From Zerene cesonia (taxonomy: Eukaryota; Arthropoda; Insecta; Lepidoptera; Pieridae): a stretch of 64,000 nucleotides of DNA. The DNA lies in assembly GCF_012273895.1 (NCBI RefSeq), contig NC_052130.1:3348001-3412000 (forward strand), in the 5' to 3' direction. Shown in pieces: positions 23,706-36,018 of the stretch (the first letter of the stretch is position 1; every line of letters starts with the position of its first letter). The notes below the pieces were generated by a model. The model saw only the letters and a program-made list of their open reading frames with translations. It ran no database searches and was not told the origin of the DNA. A program made the position numbers and the translations under genes.

Positions 23706-26232
23706 CTAGTAGGATATGATGCGAGCGATTTTAATTAGATAGAAAGGAAGATTTAACTTCATTCTGTCTTTTGGAATTACATCCTAAGTACTTTATGAAA
23801 CTCATCATAATTATAATACAGATGTTATCTAATTTCTAGTACTTGATAGTTTGATATAAACCCACATTGTAGTCCAACACATGAGTAATTATATACATAG
23901 TATTAGTTGTGAATGGTAATAGAAAACATTTAACCTACACAAAAAACCCAAAAAGTGGTCACAAGTGGTCATATTTTATTTTCACAATCAGTGAAACAGT
24001 CAAATGCTTTTATTGTAATTTTTCCCGCCTTTAAAACGACCACAGCAATCATCATATTGTCCTCTATTACATCAAAGGGTCAAAGGTTTTAAGGATAAAA
24101 AAATAAAACGAAATGGTTATGAAAGTCTAATTTTAATTCATCACTTGAGGGGTCTACAAAGGAAATATACATGGTGATTATATTATCAAGAAATTGTTTT
24201 TCTACGTTAGAATACTATACTAAACGATACCGATCGATTTAATAAGGTAACTTATATAAACATATACTATAAGTTGTATATGTATTGAAAATAAAACTTA
24301 TAAAGCTTTAGATTGCACGGCATTGTTTGTCTAAAAGTAAATAAGGTTAAAATACGTGATGTTTTATGAATCAAATAACAAATTCGCTAGCGTGATATTG
24401 TGCATTCAAAATATAAAGAATAATAATAATATTAAGGAATTTTCAATTACAACGGTCGAAATACAATCAGAGAATCAATCACATATAAATTCATGATAAA
24501 ATATATATACAAACATTATTCAAATATGTAAACAGAACGTTACATTTAAAGTTGATAAAGTTTTATTTCCAACACATTGAAGATGAATTTCACATAAGAA
24601 GTTTCAGCTACAGAAAATGTTATATTCCACATACTTTTCTGGTTGACTGGTTTAGACTCTACACTTGTGTGAAGTGCTTTTACAATATTTCGTTGGACCC
24701 CGCATTCGTATGACGGGACTTGGTAAATTTATTTCAGAAGTGTATATCGAAATGTGATACTAAAAAACAGAACGCTAAGGTCAATTGAAAGTGATATAAC
24801 TAATAAGTCCCGAGCTACAAAGTTACAAACGTACAAATAAAACAGTAATTTGTACTTTACATCTTAGGTATTACATCTTATGTATTTACATTACAATTAA
24901 TAGATTTATTGCATATACAAATCATACTCAACTTCATTTTAAAATCAGTTATAAAGGGTGTTCTACTAGATTTTTTATAGTTAGATATTATTAAAGTTAA
25001 AGTGTAGAGTGCACTCCACTAAGTGCATTAGGACAAGTCTTGTGACCAAAAATTATTCGCTAAAACGTTGAAATTATTCCCTAAACATTCATCTCTTAAT
25101 ATAAAATTTACGGCAGAATTCGGCATTTTATAAAACACTAGCTATAGAAATTTATATTTGACGAAACGTGTTTAAAAAAATTCTAATAGTCACACGATAT
25201 TCAATATCTATGGAAAGAAACTACACCTTTATATATATTTATCGTTATAATTAATACATCAAATTGAATTGTCAAATTATTTTTTTTTTTCAAGCGTAGT
25301 TTCCCCACGGTATCTGTTATGTCCACATTATAATATATACTTATTATGTTATTTTTATCATCTACTTATGCGAAATATGAACAATATTTACATTACTGAA
25401 TTTTGATGAAATATCAAAACTATTATTACAAACGTATACAAAGTAACTTATATTTAAATGACGTTACAAATATAAATGATGTAGGGCGAATGAGGAGTGT
25501 CGAAGTAGGTATCTTATTATAAAATATTAGTACCTTCGGATTGATTGAAAAAAAAAAACATCAACATTTTTATTATTTTACAAAAAGGTTGTATATTTGA
25601 TCTACTTAAATAAAAATACATATGTTTCGGTTTTATACAATTCTTATGCGTTCCGCTAACTGAATAAGTTTGTATTGATGTAACTCTCATGCTTGTATGT
25701 TACTTTAATGATAATATTGAGGTGCACCGGCGTTCTTGTTAGTACTATCACATCATAGTTTGGTATTTCTAATTAAATTCATAGTTCACATTAACTTCAT
25801 GCGATACGGCATACCTCCACGACTTACAAAGTAAACTACCAGGATTAGGATGAGGCGTTAGGGTTACAATAAAATATACTCTCAACGGACAAACAGAACA
25901 AATCTACTATCTACTATCACATGTATTACATATTTAATTCACTACACAGTCACATAACTTAGAACTAATTAAATATGAAATATTCACAACTTTAAAAAAT
26001 CTCTTCAATCAGCTACGACTCTTTGGTCAAGCCATACCCCTTCCACTGATATTAAATCTACATGACTTATATTACAAAAGAAATCAGTACATGTCTGTAC
26101 TAGGACTAGTTTGATTGGTACAACGTTTATAATACTTAACGCTTAAAAGTTTAAAGTAAACACTACACCTTTACTTAGTCTTAATTAGATCACAGTATCT
26201 AGGTCTTTGGGATCGACCTGGGGTATTGACAA
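23706..26232. other. 3' flank of 5-HT7 (3' UTR / intergenic)
   Basis: AT-rich sequence with no coding signal and no interspersed repeat that I recognise. It presumably holds the receptor 3' UTR. Minus-strand AATAAA hexamers occur at 25569-25574, 24905-24910, 24728-24733 and 24562-24567; the first is about 660 nt after the stop. In such AT-rich DNA none can be chosen as the true polyadenylation signal without transcript data. Confidence 0.5.
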
Positions 26233-28237
26233 TCATAGAAAGCTCTCCGTAGCCCGCGTTTCCTCCCTGTCTACAGCCGAAACGATTTCGACGCCTTCAT
26301 CGTAATTTTGAATTTTAGATGAATTATTTACACAGTAATGCTGCTCTGGACCTCCATACTGACTATGGTAGAATTCCTCGCGCATCATATGGTTCAAATT
26401 AGAACATCTAAAGAACAGAATTTCCTGGAACGGCTTTCTAAAATCTCTATTTAAAGTCGCATAAATTATTGGATTTAGAAGGCTATTTATGTAGCCGAGC
26501 CACAAGAAGAGTGCACTTACTGCGTCCGGGATCGTGTCTTCATTAACAAACGGCCTTATTAAGGCAAGCACGAAGAAAGGCAGCCAGCATATAATGAAAG
26601 CTGACATAATGATGCCAAGAGTTGTGGATGCCTTGCGTTCTTTTGCCAGATGAAAACGAAGTTTCTTCTGATGCGGAGAATTAGATGGGTGCAAAAGATC
26701 CTTAGCGATGTGACTCTTTTGAGCAAATGTTGATAGTGACGAGCGAATTCTACTAGTACTTAGTTTTTGATTGTTTTCATTGGACTGCCTTCGTTTGTTT
26801 TCCTTGCTTTGTTCTTTATTTTCTGGCGTTGGATCTCTTTGACCTGGTCGGTTTATCGTGTGTATTGGTTTGGTTGGCGTCTTTGGTGGTTGCAACATAG
26901 GACATTGTGATTCGTTTGATTTTCTACTCGAAAAACACCTTCCTATTGTGTTTTCTGCTTTATCCATACTGCACTGAAATAGAAGAATAAATGGTTACTT
27001 TTTGTCACTTTACTTAAGTGAAACACTAAAAAATCAACAAAATTTATACAATATACAATACACTTTATAAATACGTAAAATAAAACGAAAGGAAATATTC
27101 ATTTACCATGTTAAATTATTTTTTTTATAAAGGAAAATGTGACGATCTATATCGTAAATTAATTATTTCAATATAAAAATGGCTTAAACACAGTTTCCAA
27201 TGAACGACGAATGTAAAAGAGTGTGAACAATTTTACTTTATTTTTTTTATATTTACTTTAAATATATAAAAACTTACAGTTGTATTTGTGCTGGCTGTTG
27301 AACCTCGCGTAGGATTTTGCGTTGGTTGATTTCCCAGAAGTTTAGCTTCTGTCGCCCCGCCATTTTTAACATTGATTTCCAAATAACAATGTGTTTCTAA
27401 ATGAGACTGGGCTCGTTTTTCGTCTTTTACAATTTTTCTGGCGGCGCTAAATATCTTGTAGTATACAACCACCATAACAGTGAGGGGCAGATAAAATGAA
27501 CCAAATGTAGCGTAAATCTGATAGCCCTGATTCTGTGACACTGAGCACGAAGTCTCTGTTTTCTCATTCCCTAATATTAAAACTGGTGGAAGCGATATGA
27601 AAGCAGCACTCATCCACACAATGAAAACGCAGAAAAGCATTCTTCTAGGCGTTCTTTTCACCCCATATTCTAAAGGCTTAGTAATAGCATAATAACGGTC
27701 TACGGATATCATACAAAGATTGAGGATGCTCGCTGCGCACGACAAGACGTCACTGGATACCCAAAAATCGCAAATTACAGGTCCAAAAGGCCACGAGCCC
27801 ATTAAATCATAAACCATCGCTACCGGCATTACCATAATAGCAACACAAAGATCGCTTACCGCTAAAGAAACGATCAAGTAATTGCTCGGTCTTCTCAGTT
27901 TTCTAACTAAGCAAACGGCGACGCAAACTAAAATATTGCCAACTATGGTTGTAAAAATGACGATCATAAAAATTGCCGCCAAAAGAACTGTTACTAGGGT
28001 CGAATACTTAGAATGTTTTATGTGCGAATGATTCACAACGGTCGCGTTATTATCGTAGAAGGACCAGTTGAGCGTCGAATTTGGGTTGCTAATATTGACT
28101 CCTGATAAAGTTGAATTGAAATCGAATGTGGCGAACGCCAAGTCTGCTTGCGATACTAAAGATACGAGTGTTAGAAGACACGAAGATAAAGTAACAAAGC
28201 TAGGCCGTGGATAGTGTGAGTTATTTGGAGCCGCCAT
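26233..28237 (-). CDS. 5-HT7: 5-HT7-type serotonin receptor (class A GPCR), two coding exons: 27278-28237 and 26233-26973
   Basis: Plasma-membrane serotonin receptor; insect 5-HT7 receptors couple to Gs and raise cAMP in neurons and other tissues (family knowledge). The exons join in phase 0 to give 566 aa. Seen: a hydrophobic stretch at about 14-36 ending in AFA (possible signal peptide), and an ectodomain with seven N-glycosylation sequons (N5, 41, 48, 53, 57, 64, 69). Membrane segments lie at about 80-108, 119-143, 156-178, 200-222, 239-265, 433-462 and 470-494. Key residues are N101 (TM1), D129 (TM2), D163 (amine-binding Asp in TM3), DRY 180-182, W208, a C156-C231 disulfide pair, P251, CWLP 449-452, NPIIY 487-491 and C510 in helix 8 (likely palmitoylated). 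The third cytoplasmic loop is about 160 aa, basic, and holds the intron. The segment KRTPRR after DRY, the TM6-helix 8 block and the C-terminal ESFL agree with Drosophila 5-HT7 as I recall it. The start is the first ATG after an in-frame TAA at 28259-28261. Exon GC is clearly higher than the flanks. Another amine receptor is possible but much less likely. Confidence 0.94.
26974..27277 (-). other. 5-HT7: Intron of the 5-HT7 gene (304 bp, phase 0)
   Basis: On the minus strand the donor is ACT|GTAAGT (27277 downward) and the acceptor is a pyrimidine-rich TTCTATTTCAG before TGC (26974 upward). Joining Thr320 to Cys321 keeps the frame open through TM6 and TM7. The next AG, 5 nt further in, would give an immediate stop, so the first acceptor must be the one used. 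The intron interrupts the third cytoplasmic loop, between TM5 and TM6. Reading through the donor would add 14 unrelated residues and then stop, losing TM6-7. Confidence 0.9.
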
Positions 28238-31200
28238 ACGAGTCCCTGGCTTGGGCGATTATAATTGCCTTGGTGTTACCATACATGAGGTTCGGCCTTT
28301 TAAATTATACGATTTGTCCCCTTCGAATCGAAATTAAATAGCTTATCAAGTTTGATATAAAACTTCGTCGTGGAGTTGTTTGGTCTTCGAGTGTCGCAAT
28401 TGATTACAATCGTGAATGGGCTTTAATTGACATATCGCTTGGATTGTCTTTCCAATTCCGAACAGAGCCATTTGATTGCGTATTTGCGTGATAGAATTAT
28501 CTTCCTTTTGTTTTGGTTATAAAGTTTGGTATTGCTCGAAGGCTGTCTTTGGTTAGGGAGTGTTGTTTTATTGCACTTGAAGGCGGTTTGAGTGGCTGCT
28601 AGTTCAATATTCCGCCTGCAGATTGCTTCATTAGTACCGTTGATCGGGAAGTAAATTTCCGACCTGAAAAGAAAAGAAACTGTGTTTAAAAAATGTTCGC
28701 ACTATAAAATTGGAAATGGAAAATTCTCGAAACGGTTCAATAGGTAGCTTTGTGTTTTGTAAACTTAACAATAAACTATTCCTCATACTTGGTAGCATAT
28801 CACCTTCCGAAATACAGTTCAGTTTATCGACTAAAAATATGACATTGAAATATAATTTAAAACTCAAAGACGAGCATTAGAATGTAATGTGTATTGTAAA
28901 GTATGACATACAAACTGCAACATTTAACAACTTACAAGGAGACATGACGCATTAAAGGACAATAAAATTTAATGTGATCATATCTGCCGAAGTACATACA
29001 TTTCCAAGCAATAACGCTGTCTTAAAATCCTAACTACCCATTACAAGACGTAGATGGAGTTGGAAACATTAACCTGAATCATATCTAACTACAATGACGT
29101 ATAAGGTGTATGGGCACAATTAAGATTACCGTTTTATTTTAATTCGTTAGTTATAGCTTGGTCTTAACAAACAAAAAACGTAGATTACTCTGCTAGATGA
29201 TGAAAGGATTCATGCTTCCGTTTCTGTAGTTTCAATAAAACGCATACGTACTCCAAAAATACACGATAAAGTACGTTTATAGTTTAGTTTACGTATATTT
29301 TTGAGGAGAAAAGGATTATAAATATTCTGATTTCAAGCCAAAGTAGTTCCATATTAGCATATTATAATAACACGCGTTTATACATAATAGGCCCCAGAAC
29401 AGACCCCTGTATGACTCGCATTTGCATGTTAACTTACACAGCTTAATGAGAATAAAGCTATGCCGTGTTATGTAAATATTATTTATTGTTTCCTTAACAC
29501 CGACATCTTTTGTATGCAATATTTAACGCGTGATTTAATCACGCAATTTTTGATATTGTTAGAATAATTAAACGAAATAATGAAAATGAACAGATGAAAA
29601 AATAAAAATAAATAAGCACATCTCGAGGTAGATAGAACATGGTTGGTTATCAAGAAAGAAAAAGAAATAATAATAATTAAACATGATATCATCAGCTATT
29701 CAATTAAATAATCTATTTTCATATACATAGATCGTTGTCATCATAAAATAGGGTTAAAGAAAAGAGCAATCTTTATAAAACAAAATCACCAAATAAATTA
29801 AATTGACATAAAACAAAAACACATTGATGCAATAGTTTTTATAAGAGGCTTTACAATGTGAATCGACACGATATTGCATTTTTCTGGAACTCGGAAAACG
29901 GGATAAAAACTACGTGGAATTGAATAGCCGCGTATGTATCCTATATGAATAATGCAATAATCCTTGCCTAGATTAAAGGACTGAGACCCAAACTATAGCT
30001 AAATGAAGGATTTAACTTTGAAATCCAACAAGATGGAGCGAACAAATATGGTGATTTGAAATAAATATTAAATTGTATGTATTACACTATGGATTACATC
30101 GAAAAAATTGGGCAAAAGTAAGCTAGGTACAGTGTATGTATTACAAACTGATTAATCTTGCGGACATAGAACATTAAAACTTTTAATTATATGTTAGAAT
30201 AATACAACAGATGCCTTTAATTACAACAGATTTTCAGAATGCAATACACTAAATGAAAGATATCTAATGAAACTTGTTAGACTATGTATTGAAAATCAGA
30301 ATTTACTTAAAAAATTAAGCACAGCAGTACACAATGACAACACAATATTAACTTTATTTGTAAATGATAAAGGATTTACGAAGTAAGTACAAAAAGGAAT
30401 AAGCCATCAAATGATAACAAAAAGACATGGAGTAGTTCACACTTCCTGCCTTCGCTATTGTAATCGAGTAATGTTGCGTTTTTTTCCTACGTACAACAGG
30501 AAAATCCAAGGGAATAATGACATAATGACCGAATCCCCTATTGCTACACCTTAATAGTTACTAAACAGCTTTTCTTTTCATAAGCTTTGACGGTTATTAT
30601 TTTTTCCAACAAACATTGATTTTAGAAGCTATCTTTGTAAGTATCTCAAAGGGCATAATGAATTCAAAATTGTCGAACATCTATAATGGATTCGAACAAG
30701 GAAAAAAGTACTCCATAAGACGAAAATATTGATAGTAATGTATGCAAATAATTAAATTGAATTATCTGTTGTAATACGATCATGACATTGTTTATTTGAT
30801 CATGGACTGATTTCACGAGAAATTTCACTAGTAAATGTAAAAGAACTATTGTAATGAAGGCGGAGTCGAGCCAGCTATTTCTACTCATAAAACAAAGGAT
30901 CAAAATCCTTTCTATATTCCTCAGAAAATTTTATAAAAACTTATAATCTTACTTGCTCTTCCTTTACCTTCTAAAATTGTAATTTTTTACAAGTATAATA
31001 CATGTAAAAGAGAACAAATTACTCGACTATAATACAGTATTTCTAAAATCAGAATTCCATTATGATTTCAATGCTGGTAACATGACGAAATATCTATATT
31101 GAGCAGGGCAACATTGGTATTCCGCAGAGGTTTCACGTAAGAAACTCCTAATTTAATAACCTCTGCGATATTTGGGTTATAAAGTTATAATTAGGTACAT

Positions 31201-32155
31201 TCAGCGTCAACTCTGCTGGTGTTAATTATTAAATACAATGAAAGTTTTAAGGGTGTGTATCTTAATTCTTAGTAATCGAGTTATAAGTTTTAATTACATG
31301 AATTTTAATAAGGGTTACGTTTTTACACCTACATTTCATTATATTATAAATTATGTGTTTTATAATATACACGTTCTTAATTCCATTTAGACATTTCATA
31401 GTATTATAGAATATCTTATTCAATGATTGCTTATTTTCAATACATACTTATGTGTTTAAGTCTGGTTTTAAAACGCAGATTTTTAACGGTATTTATTTAA
31501 CAAATGACCATAGCCTATCATAATTTGCACGGGATTTTTTTGCGAATTTTTTTTATCTAGTTGAGGATCGTTAAATCTTTTCATTCGTTTATGGCTGGAT
31601 GTATTTTAGTATTCAAAAATATAAAAAAAATAATGGTTGAGCGAAAGTAAGAGTTTTATTTGTAATCAATCAAATTTAACATCAAACAAAAGGCCTTTTC
31701 TTCGTGGTCAACGGAAATTTCCATAGAAATGAGAGGGTATAGTGACTATATCACTCTTTAGCTTCCTTAACCATTAAGACACGAAAATCACAGTATAAAA
31801 TCGCTCCGTTACGACGTGAAAAAAGATAACCAAACTTTAACAATTTTCGCATTTATAATAACATGATCAAATATGTGACTTGATTAAGCTCATTTTGATT
31901 CTTAAACCGCTAACCCAAGTTTTGAATGATACAGAAATGACCTTCTAAAACACTTTATTGATAGTACGTATTGAAAAATCTATAACGTTAACAGCACGAC
32001 GCCCCGGGCGAAACGATATTAAAATATACACATTATTGAATACAGAATTTGTTGTTTTTATGTACATCTATAAAACTCGTATGTTTAACCTACCCTTTTT
32101 ATTAAAGAGCTTTTTTTGTATAAATAGTTCTATTACGCATTAGTTTTTATAGAAT
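28238..32155. other. 5' flank of 5-HT7: 5' UTR, promoter or upstream introns, unresolved
   Basis: No convincing coding exon and no recognisable full repeat over almost 4 kb, which is unusually repeat-poor for this window. An in-frame TAA at 28259-28261 ends the receptor frame. Minus-strand GTAAG donor-like sites, for example near 28930 and 30950, could end non-coding upstream exons, but nothing decides between them. A 10-bp-arm hairpin lies at 31123-31167 and a 17-bp palindrome at 29528-29544. Confidence 0.4.
31123..31167. repeat. Hairpin, 10-bp arms, 25-nt loop
   Basis: CGCAGAGGTT at 31123-31132 and AACCTCTGCG at 31158-31167. GC-rich arms in AT-rich DNA, about 2.9 kb upstream of the 5-HT7 start codon. 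Confidence 0.7.
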
Positions 32156-32350
32156 ACTAGCTGCGCCCCGCGGTTTCACCCGCGTAAGTCTGTATCCCGT
32201 AGAAATATCGGGATAAAAAGTTGCCTATGTGTTATTCCAGTTGTCCAGCTGTCTACGTAACAAATTTCATTGCAATCGGTTCAGTAGTTTTTGTATAAGA
32301 GCAACAAACACACAAACATCCTTACAATTTTTCGCATTTATAATATTAGA
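32156..32350 (-). mobile_element. Helitron-like element (family A)
   Basis: Well-preserved copy: ACTAGCTGCGCCCCGCGG at the left, AATATCGGGATAAAAAGTTG in the core, TTTATAATATTAGATGGA at the right. First of three copies within 1.4 kb. Confidence 0.75.
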
Positions 32351-32740
32351 TGGATAGGATTTCTTTAAAAAAATCTCTCGTTTGTTAAATTCTCATGTCT
32401 ATTCGTCAAGCAAAACTACATATTATTTATACGTCCAAAACTTACATGAGATTTCTATAAATAAATATTTACTTAAGTTAAATAATTATACACTATGTTA
32501 AGGTTCCATTAATACGTCAAATATTTTCTAACATCCACATTTAGTTATATATTTGACTAAATACATGTTTGAGTTGGAAATTTGTTTGATTAATATTTCT
32601 ATTTTAGACTATAATATTGAGAATCCCTTCATTTGTTTACTAATGATTTAAATAACAATTATTAAAGATTAATATTAATATATCGCTACTTCAGTGTATA
32701 TTATAAATCTTATTTCTCGTCTCAGATATTTCTTTAAATC

Positions 32741-32953
32741 CTATCCTATTAATATTATAATTGCGAAAGTTTGTAAGGATGGATGTGTGTGTATGCATGT
32801 TTGTTACTCTTTCAGGCAAAAACTACTGAACCGATTGCAATTTGGTACGTAGATAGCTTGACAACTGGAATAACATATAGGCAATAGGCTTTTTATCCCG
32901 ATATTCCTACGGGATACAGACTTGCGCAGGGGAAACCGTGAGGCGCAGATAGT
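32741..32953 (+). mobile_element. Helitron-like element (family A), opposite orientation
   Basis: Runs from CCTATTAATATTATAATTGC to GGCGCAGATAGT. Together with the minus-strand copy ending at 32350 it forms an inverted pair with a spacer of about 390 bp. Confidence 0.72.
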
Positions 32954-33366
32954 GTAATATATAATCGAATTTTCAAAACATCCAAAACAACATATTATGA
33001 TGTATATTTAACACAAACATGAACATTTTTAATGAAGCATCTAGTAAACGACCGCTAAATGGAATTTAATAGCAGGTTAAACAATTTTTATAATTTCATC
33101 ACCGTTCATATTTGAACAAGTCATCCGCCGCAAATCGCGTATGTAGGATACGCAAACCGAGGTCCTTTGAAAAGTCAAAAGGTATAGTGCTTAGGGCAGC
33201 TTATATGGAAATGAGGTCTGTCCTCCTTTGTAATATTAGAAGACCCTAATTAAGTTCGTAGATTCAGGCCGATATTAATAATGCATTGGTTTTTGTGTGA
33301 CAAAACGTTTGTTATTTCCCTCGAGTCGTTAAGGAGACTGTTTTAATAACATTACTTTTATTATTC

Positions 33367-33564
33367 ACTAGCTGCGCTCCGCGGTTTCACCCGTGTAAGT
33401 CTGTATCCCGTAAGAATATCGGGATAAAAAGTTGCCAATATGATATTCCAGTTGTTCAGCTGTCTATGTACCAAATTTCATTGCAATCGTATCAGTAGTT
33501 TTTGCGTGAAAGAGCAACAAACACACACACATCCTTACAAACTTTCGGATTTATAATATTAGTA
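33367..33564 (-). mobile_element. Helitron-like element (family A)
   Basis: ACTAGCTGCGCTCCGCGG at the left, ATTTATAATATTAGTATGA at the right. Third copy of the local cluster. Confidence 0.75.
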
Positions 33565-34080
33565 TGATATGATTATTAGAGGAATCCTAATTGGAGAGTT
33601 CAAACAAAAATCATGATATCTTTAAAATACAAGATAATTATATAAAGAGGCTATCTATATACTACAGTTTTGAAGTCTGGTAGTTTCTGCTTTATTTAGA
33701 ACAAAAATGTTCAGTGTTTAATACTAATAGCTTTACATTAATAATCCAGAAAATAAACGTATTTATGTAAAATTTTGTACCAATTTCATTATTTTTTTTT
33801 ATAATACAACGTGAAATACTAGCGCAAAAATAAACCTTAAATAAATTTGATATTCGAGAAACCTCATATCTCCCTATCAAAACTTTTATATTTATACTAG
33901 TGCGTGTTCAGACGACCATATTTCTTGGGTTCCAACATAATTGCTGGCGGTTCTAGGTTATAAAATTCATGAGAAGTACGTAAAGCGTCAACAACTCTGA
34001 AGGCGAATTGTAAAGATTTTTTAAAAGACAAAATAGACATAAAATATGATGTTTGCATGCATGCATTTGATGTTTGTGAG

Positions 34081-34389
34081 CAGTGGTGGCTCAGTGGTGA
34101 GAACCTCGGACTTCAAAATCGATAAGTCGGGGTTCGAGACCGGGCGTGCGTGCAGGAAGTAAATTGATTTTTCAATTTATCTGCGCATAGGGATAACATC
34201 ACCACTGCTTAAAACGGTGAAGGAAAACATCGTGAGGAAACCGGCATGTCCAAGAATCAAAAGTTCGACGACATGTGACATCTGCCAACCCGCACTTGGC
34301 CAGCGTGGTGGATTATGGCCTGAACCCTCATAGGAGGCCTGTGTCCCAGCAGTGGGAACATATATGGGCTGATGATGATGATGATGATG
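34081..34389 (+). mobile_element. Full-length tRNA-derived SINE (Metulj-like)
   Basis: tRNA-like head with box A TGGCTCAGTGG at 34087-34097 and box B GGTTCGAGACC at 34131-34141, about 30 nt apart as in pol III promoters. A tRNA-unrelated body follows, with a (TGATGA)n-type tail at about 34370-34389. About 310 bp, the longest copy in the window. The layout matches the abundant lepidopteran SINE group; the name Metulj is from memory and is a class-level suggestion. A clean target-site duplication is not evident. Confidence 0.85.
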
Positions 34390-35170
34390 TTTAGTTTAAA
34401 AATTCGGAATAATAAAACAAATTTCGATCGTAGTGGGATTCGATGTCCTTCTCTTTACCCTACCGACCTCCTTCGACCGCTAAGTAAGTAATAAATCGCT
34501 AGTGTAATTGAATCAAATCCATTTTTCCTGATTTCAATGCTCATAGGGACACTGAAACCTTTACTCTAAACACTACATTCTCCAGTATTTTTGTAGCATT
34601 GCTACGCATATCTTGAAAAACAACAATATAAAGTTATAGTTTTAAATGGTTATTTGCATATATTTTTATTAATATTATCATTCGAATGAAAATAGTAAAG
34701 CCCAGATAATAAAGATATATGTTAAGGACATTATTTGAATTCCAATGAGAAGGTATTCTGAAATAAATTCGAACGTGACGAGAGATTTACTACGTGAATT
34801 CGTTACATATAGGCTGAAGATATTATTCTTACAATCACGTACTACTTTTCACTTCGTTTTATTTCATCATAAAGCAACTCTTAATTTTTTTAATACATTG
34901 ATTTAGTTTAGCAATAAAAAACACAATCCTGATTCAAATATTATTTGTTTTTGATCTTAAATTCAAATAACAAACGAATATACGTAAAACGATCAATCAA
35001 ACCCTATAGCTATATAAATTATTAAAGTCCCCTGCATAACTTAAATTAAATAATATATATTATATATATTATATTAAACCGTAAACAATGACATCAAAAT
35101 GCTTGTCGAGTGAAAAAATACACAATAAATAGTGTCTGGAAGAATTTCCATACTTATTCATATGTTTAAC

Positions 35171-35290
35171 TAGCTTACCGCCCGTGGTTTCGCACACGTT
35201 AAATTCGGAGTGGTTTTATAGACGCGGGAAGCGACTTTGTTTTATACTATGTAGTGATTATCTATGTATGTACGTGAATAATAATTAGAA
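35171..35290 (-). mobile_element. Family C remnant
   Basis: Starts CTAGCTTACCGCCCGTGG and TTTCGCACACG, then ATTCGGAGTGGTTTTATAG. 5' part missing. Confidence 0.5.
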
Positions 35291-35865
35291 GCTTATTGTA
35301 TCGCAGATTGAATTAAAAACAACAAGATATAAATTAAGTATCTCTTTCTCTTTAAAAAACTAGTAAGAGTCAGTAATAGATATTATCTCTGGTTTAAATA
35401 GCTTCCGCGATGTTTCTCTTATGGTTTTTCAGTTAATTTCCAATCGTTGGAGATTACCAGCTATCCAAGAAAAGGAAATAATCTTGGAACAGTGAGATGT
35501 CTTTATTCTACCAACTATCGATAAGATATTCCAATACCAAGCTTTAGAATGTTGTATTCCAATGTCGTATTAATTCTAGGTTGGGTTTGTATTGGAATAA
35601 TATTTAAAGATAAATACGCGGAGAAACAGTTTTTCGGAATGATAACATAATTTTTGTGTTTGTATGAGTCTAAAAATATACATTTGTTATATATTTTACA
35701 AATGGAAGAAATAGGAGGTAAAATGTATTTAAAGAAATGAAATATAATGGTTATAATTTTTCCGTTATGTCCTTAAAATGAAAAAACATGTATAAAGGAA
35801 AAAATAAACAAAGCTGTAGGATTGAAGCATTGTACATAGTTATATTATAGTCTCTAACTATATTT

Positions 35866-36018
35866 TATAAACATAAACGCAACAGTTTGTAAGTATGTAT
35901 GTTTGTTACTCTTTTCGTAGCTGTATGAAATTGGGTACAGAGATAGAATATAGTTTGAATGAGCGCATTACTTTTTACCCGGGTAAAAAGCGAGTGACGC
36001 CGCGGGTTATGGCTAGTA
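35866..36018 (+). mobile_element. Family C repeat
   Basis: ATGTATGTTTGTTACTCTTTT, then GAAATTGGGTACAGAGATAG, and the end GCCGCGGGTTATGGCTAGTA. Confidence 0.6.

Noticed and set aside
27233..27277. Receptor C-terminus in the readthrough frame after Thr320
   Set aside because: The frame crosses a consensus GTAAGT donor and would lack TM6-7. The downstream exon restores a complete receptor in phase.
29316..29692. Overlapping minus-strand frames of 67 and 69 codons upstream of 5-HT7
   Set aside because: AT-rich, Ile/Phe/Asn-biased, no motif and not in frame with the receptor; considered as upstream exons but nothing supports it.
34081..34155. Functional tRNA gene at the SINE head
   Set aside because: Only the internal promoter is tRNA-like; there is no cloverleaf and the body and tail are those of a SINE.
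34361..34389. Independent ATG microsatellite
   Set aside because: It is the 3' tail of the SINE, also seen at other copies.
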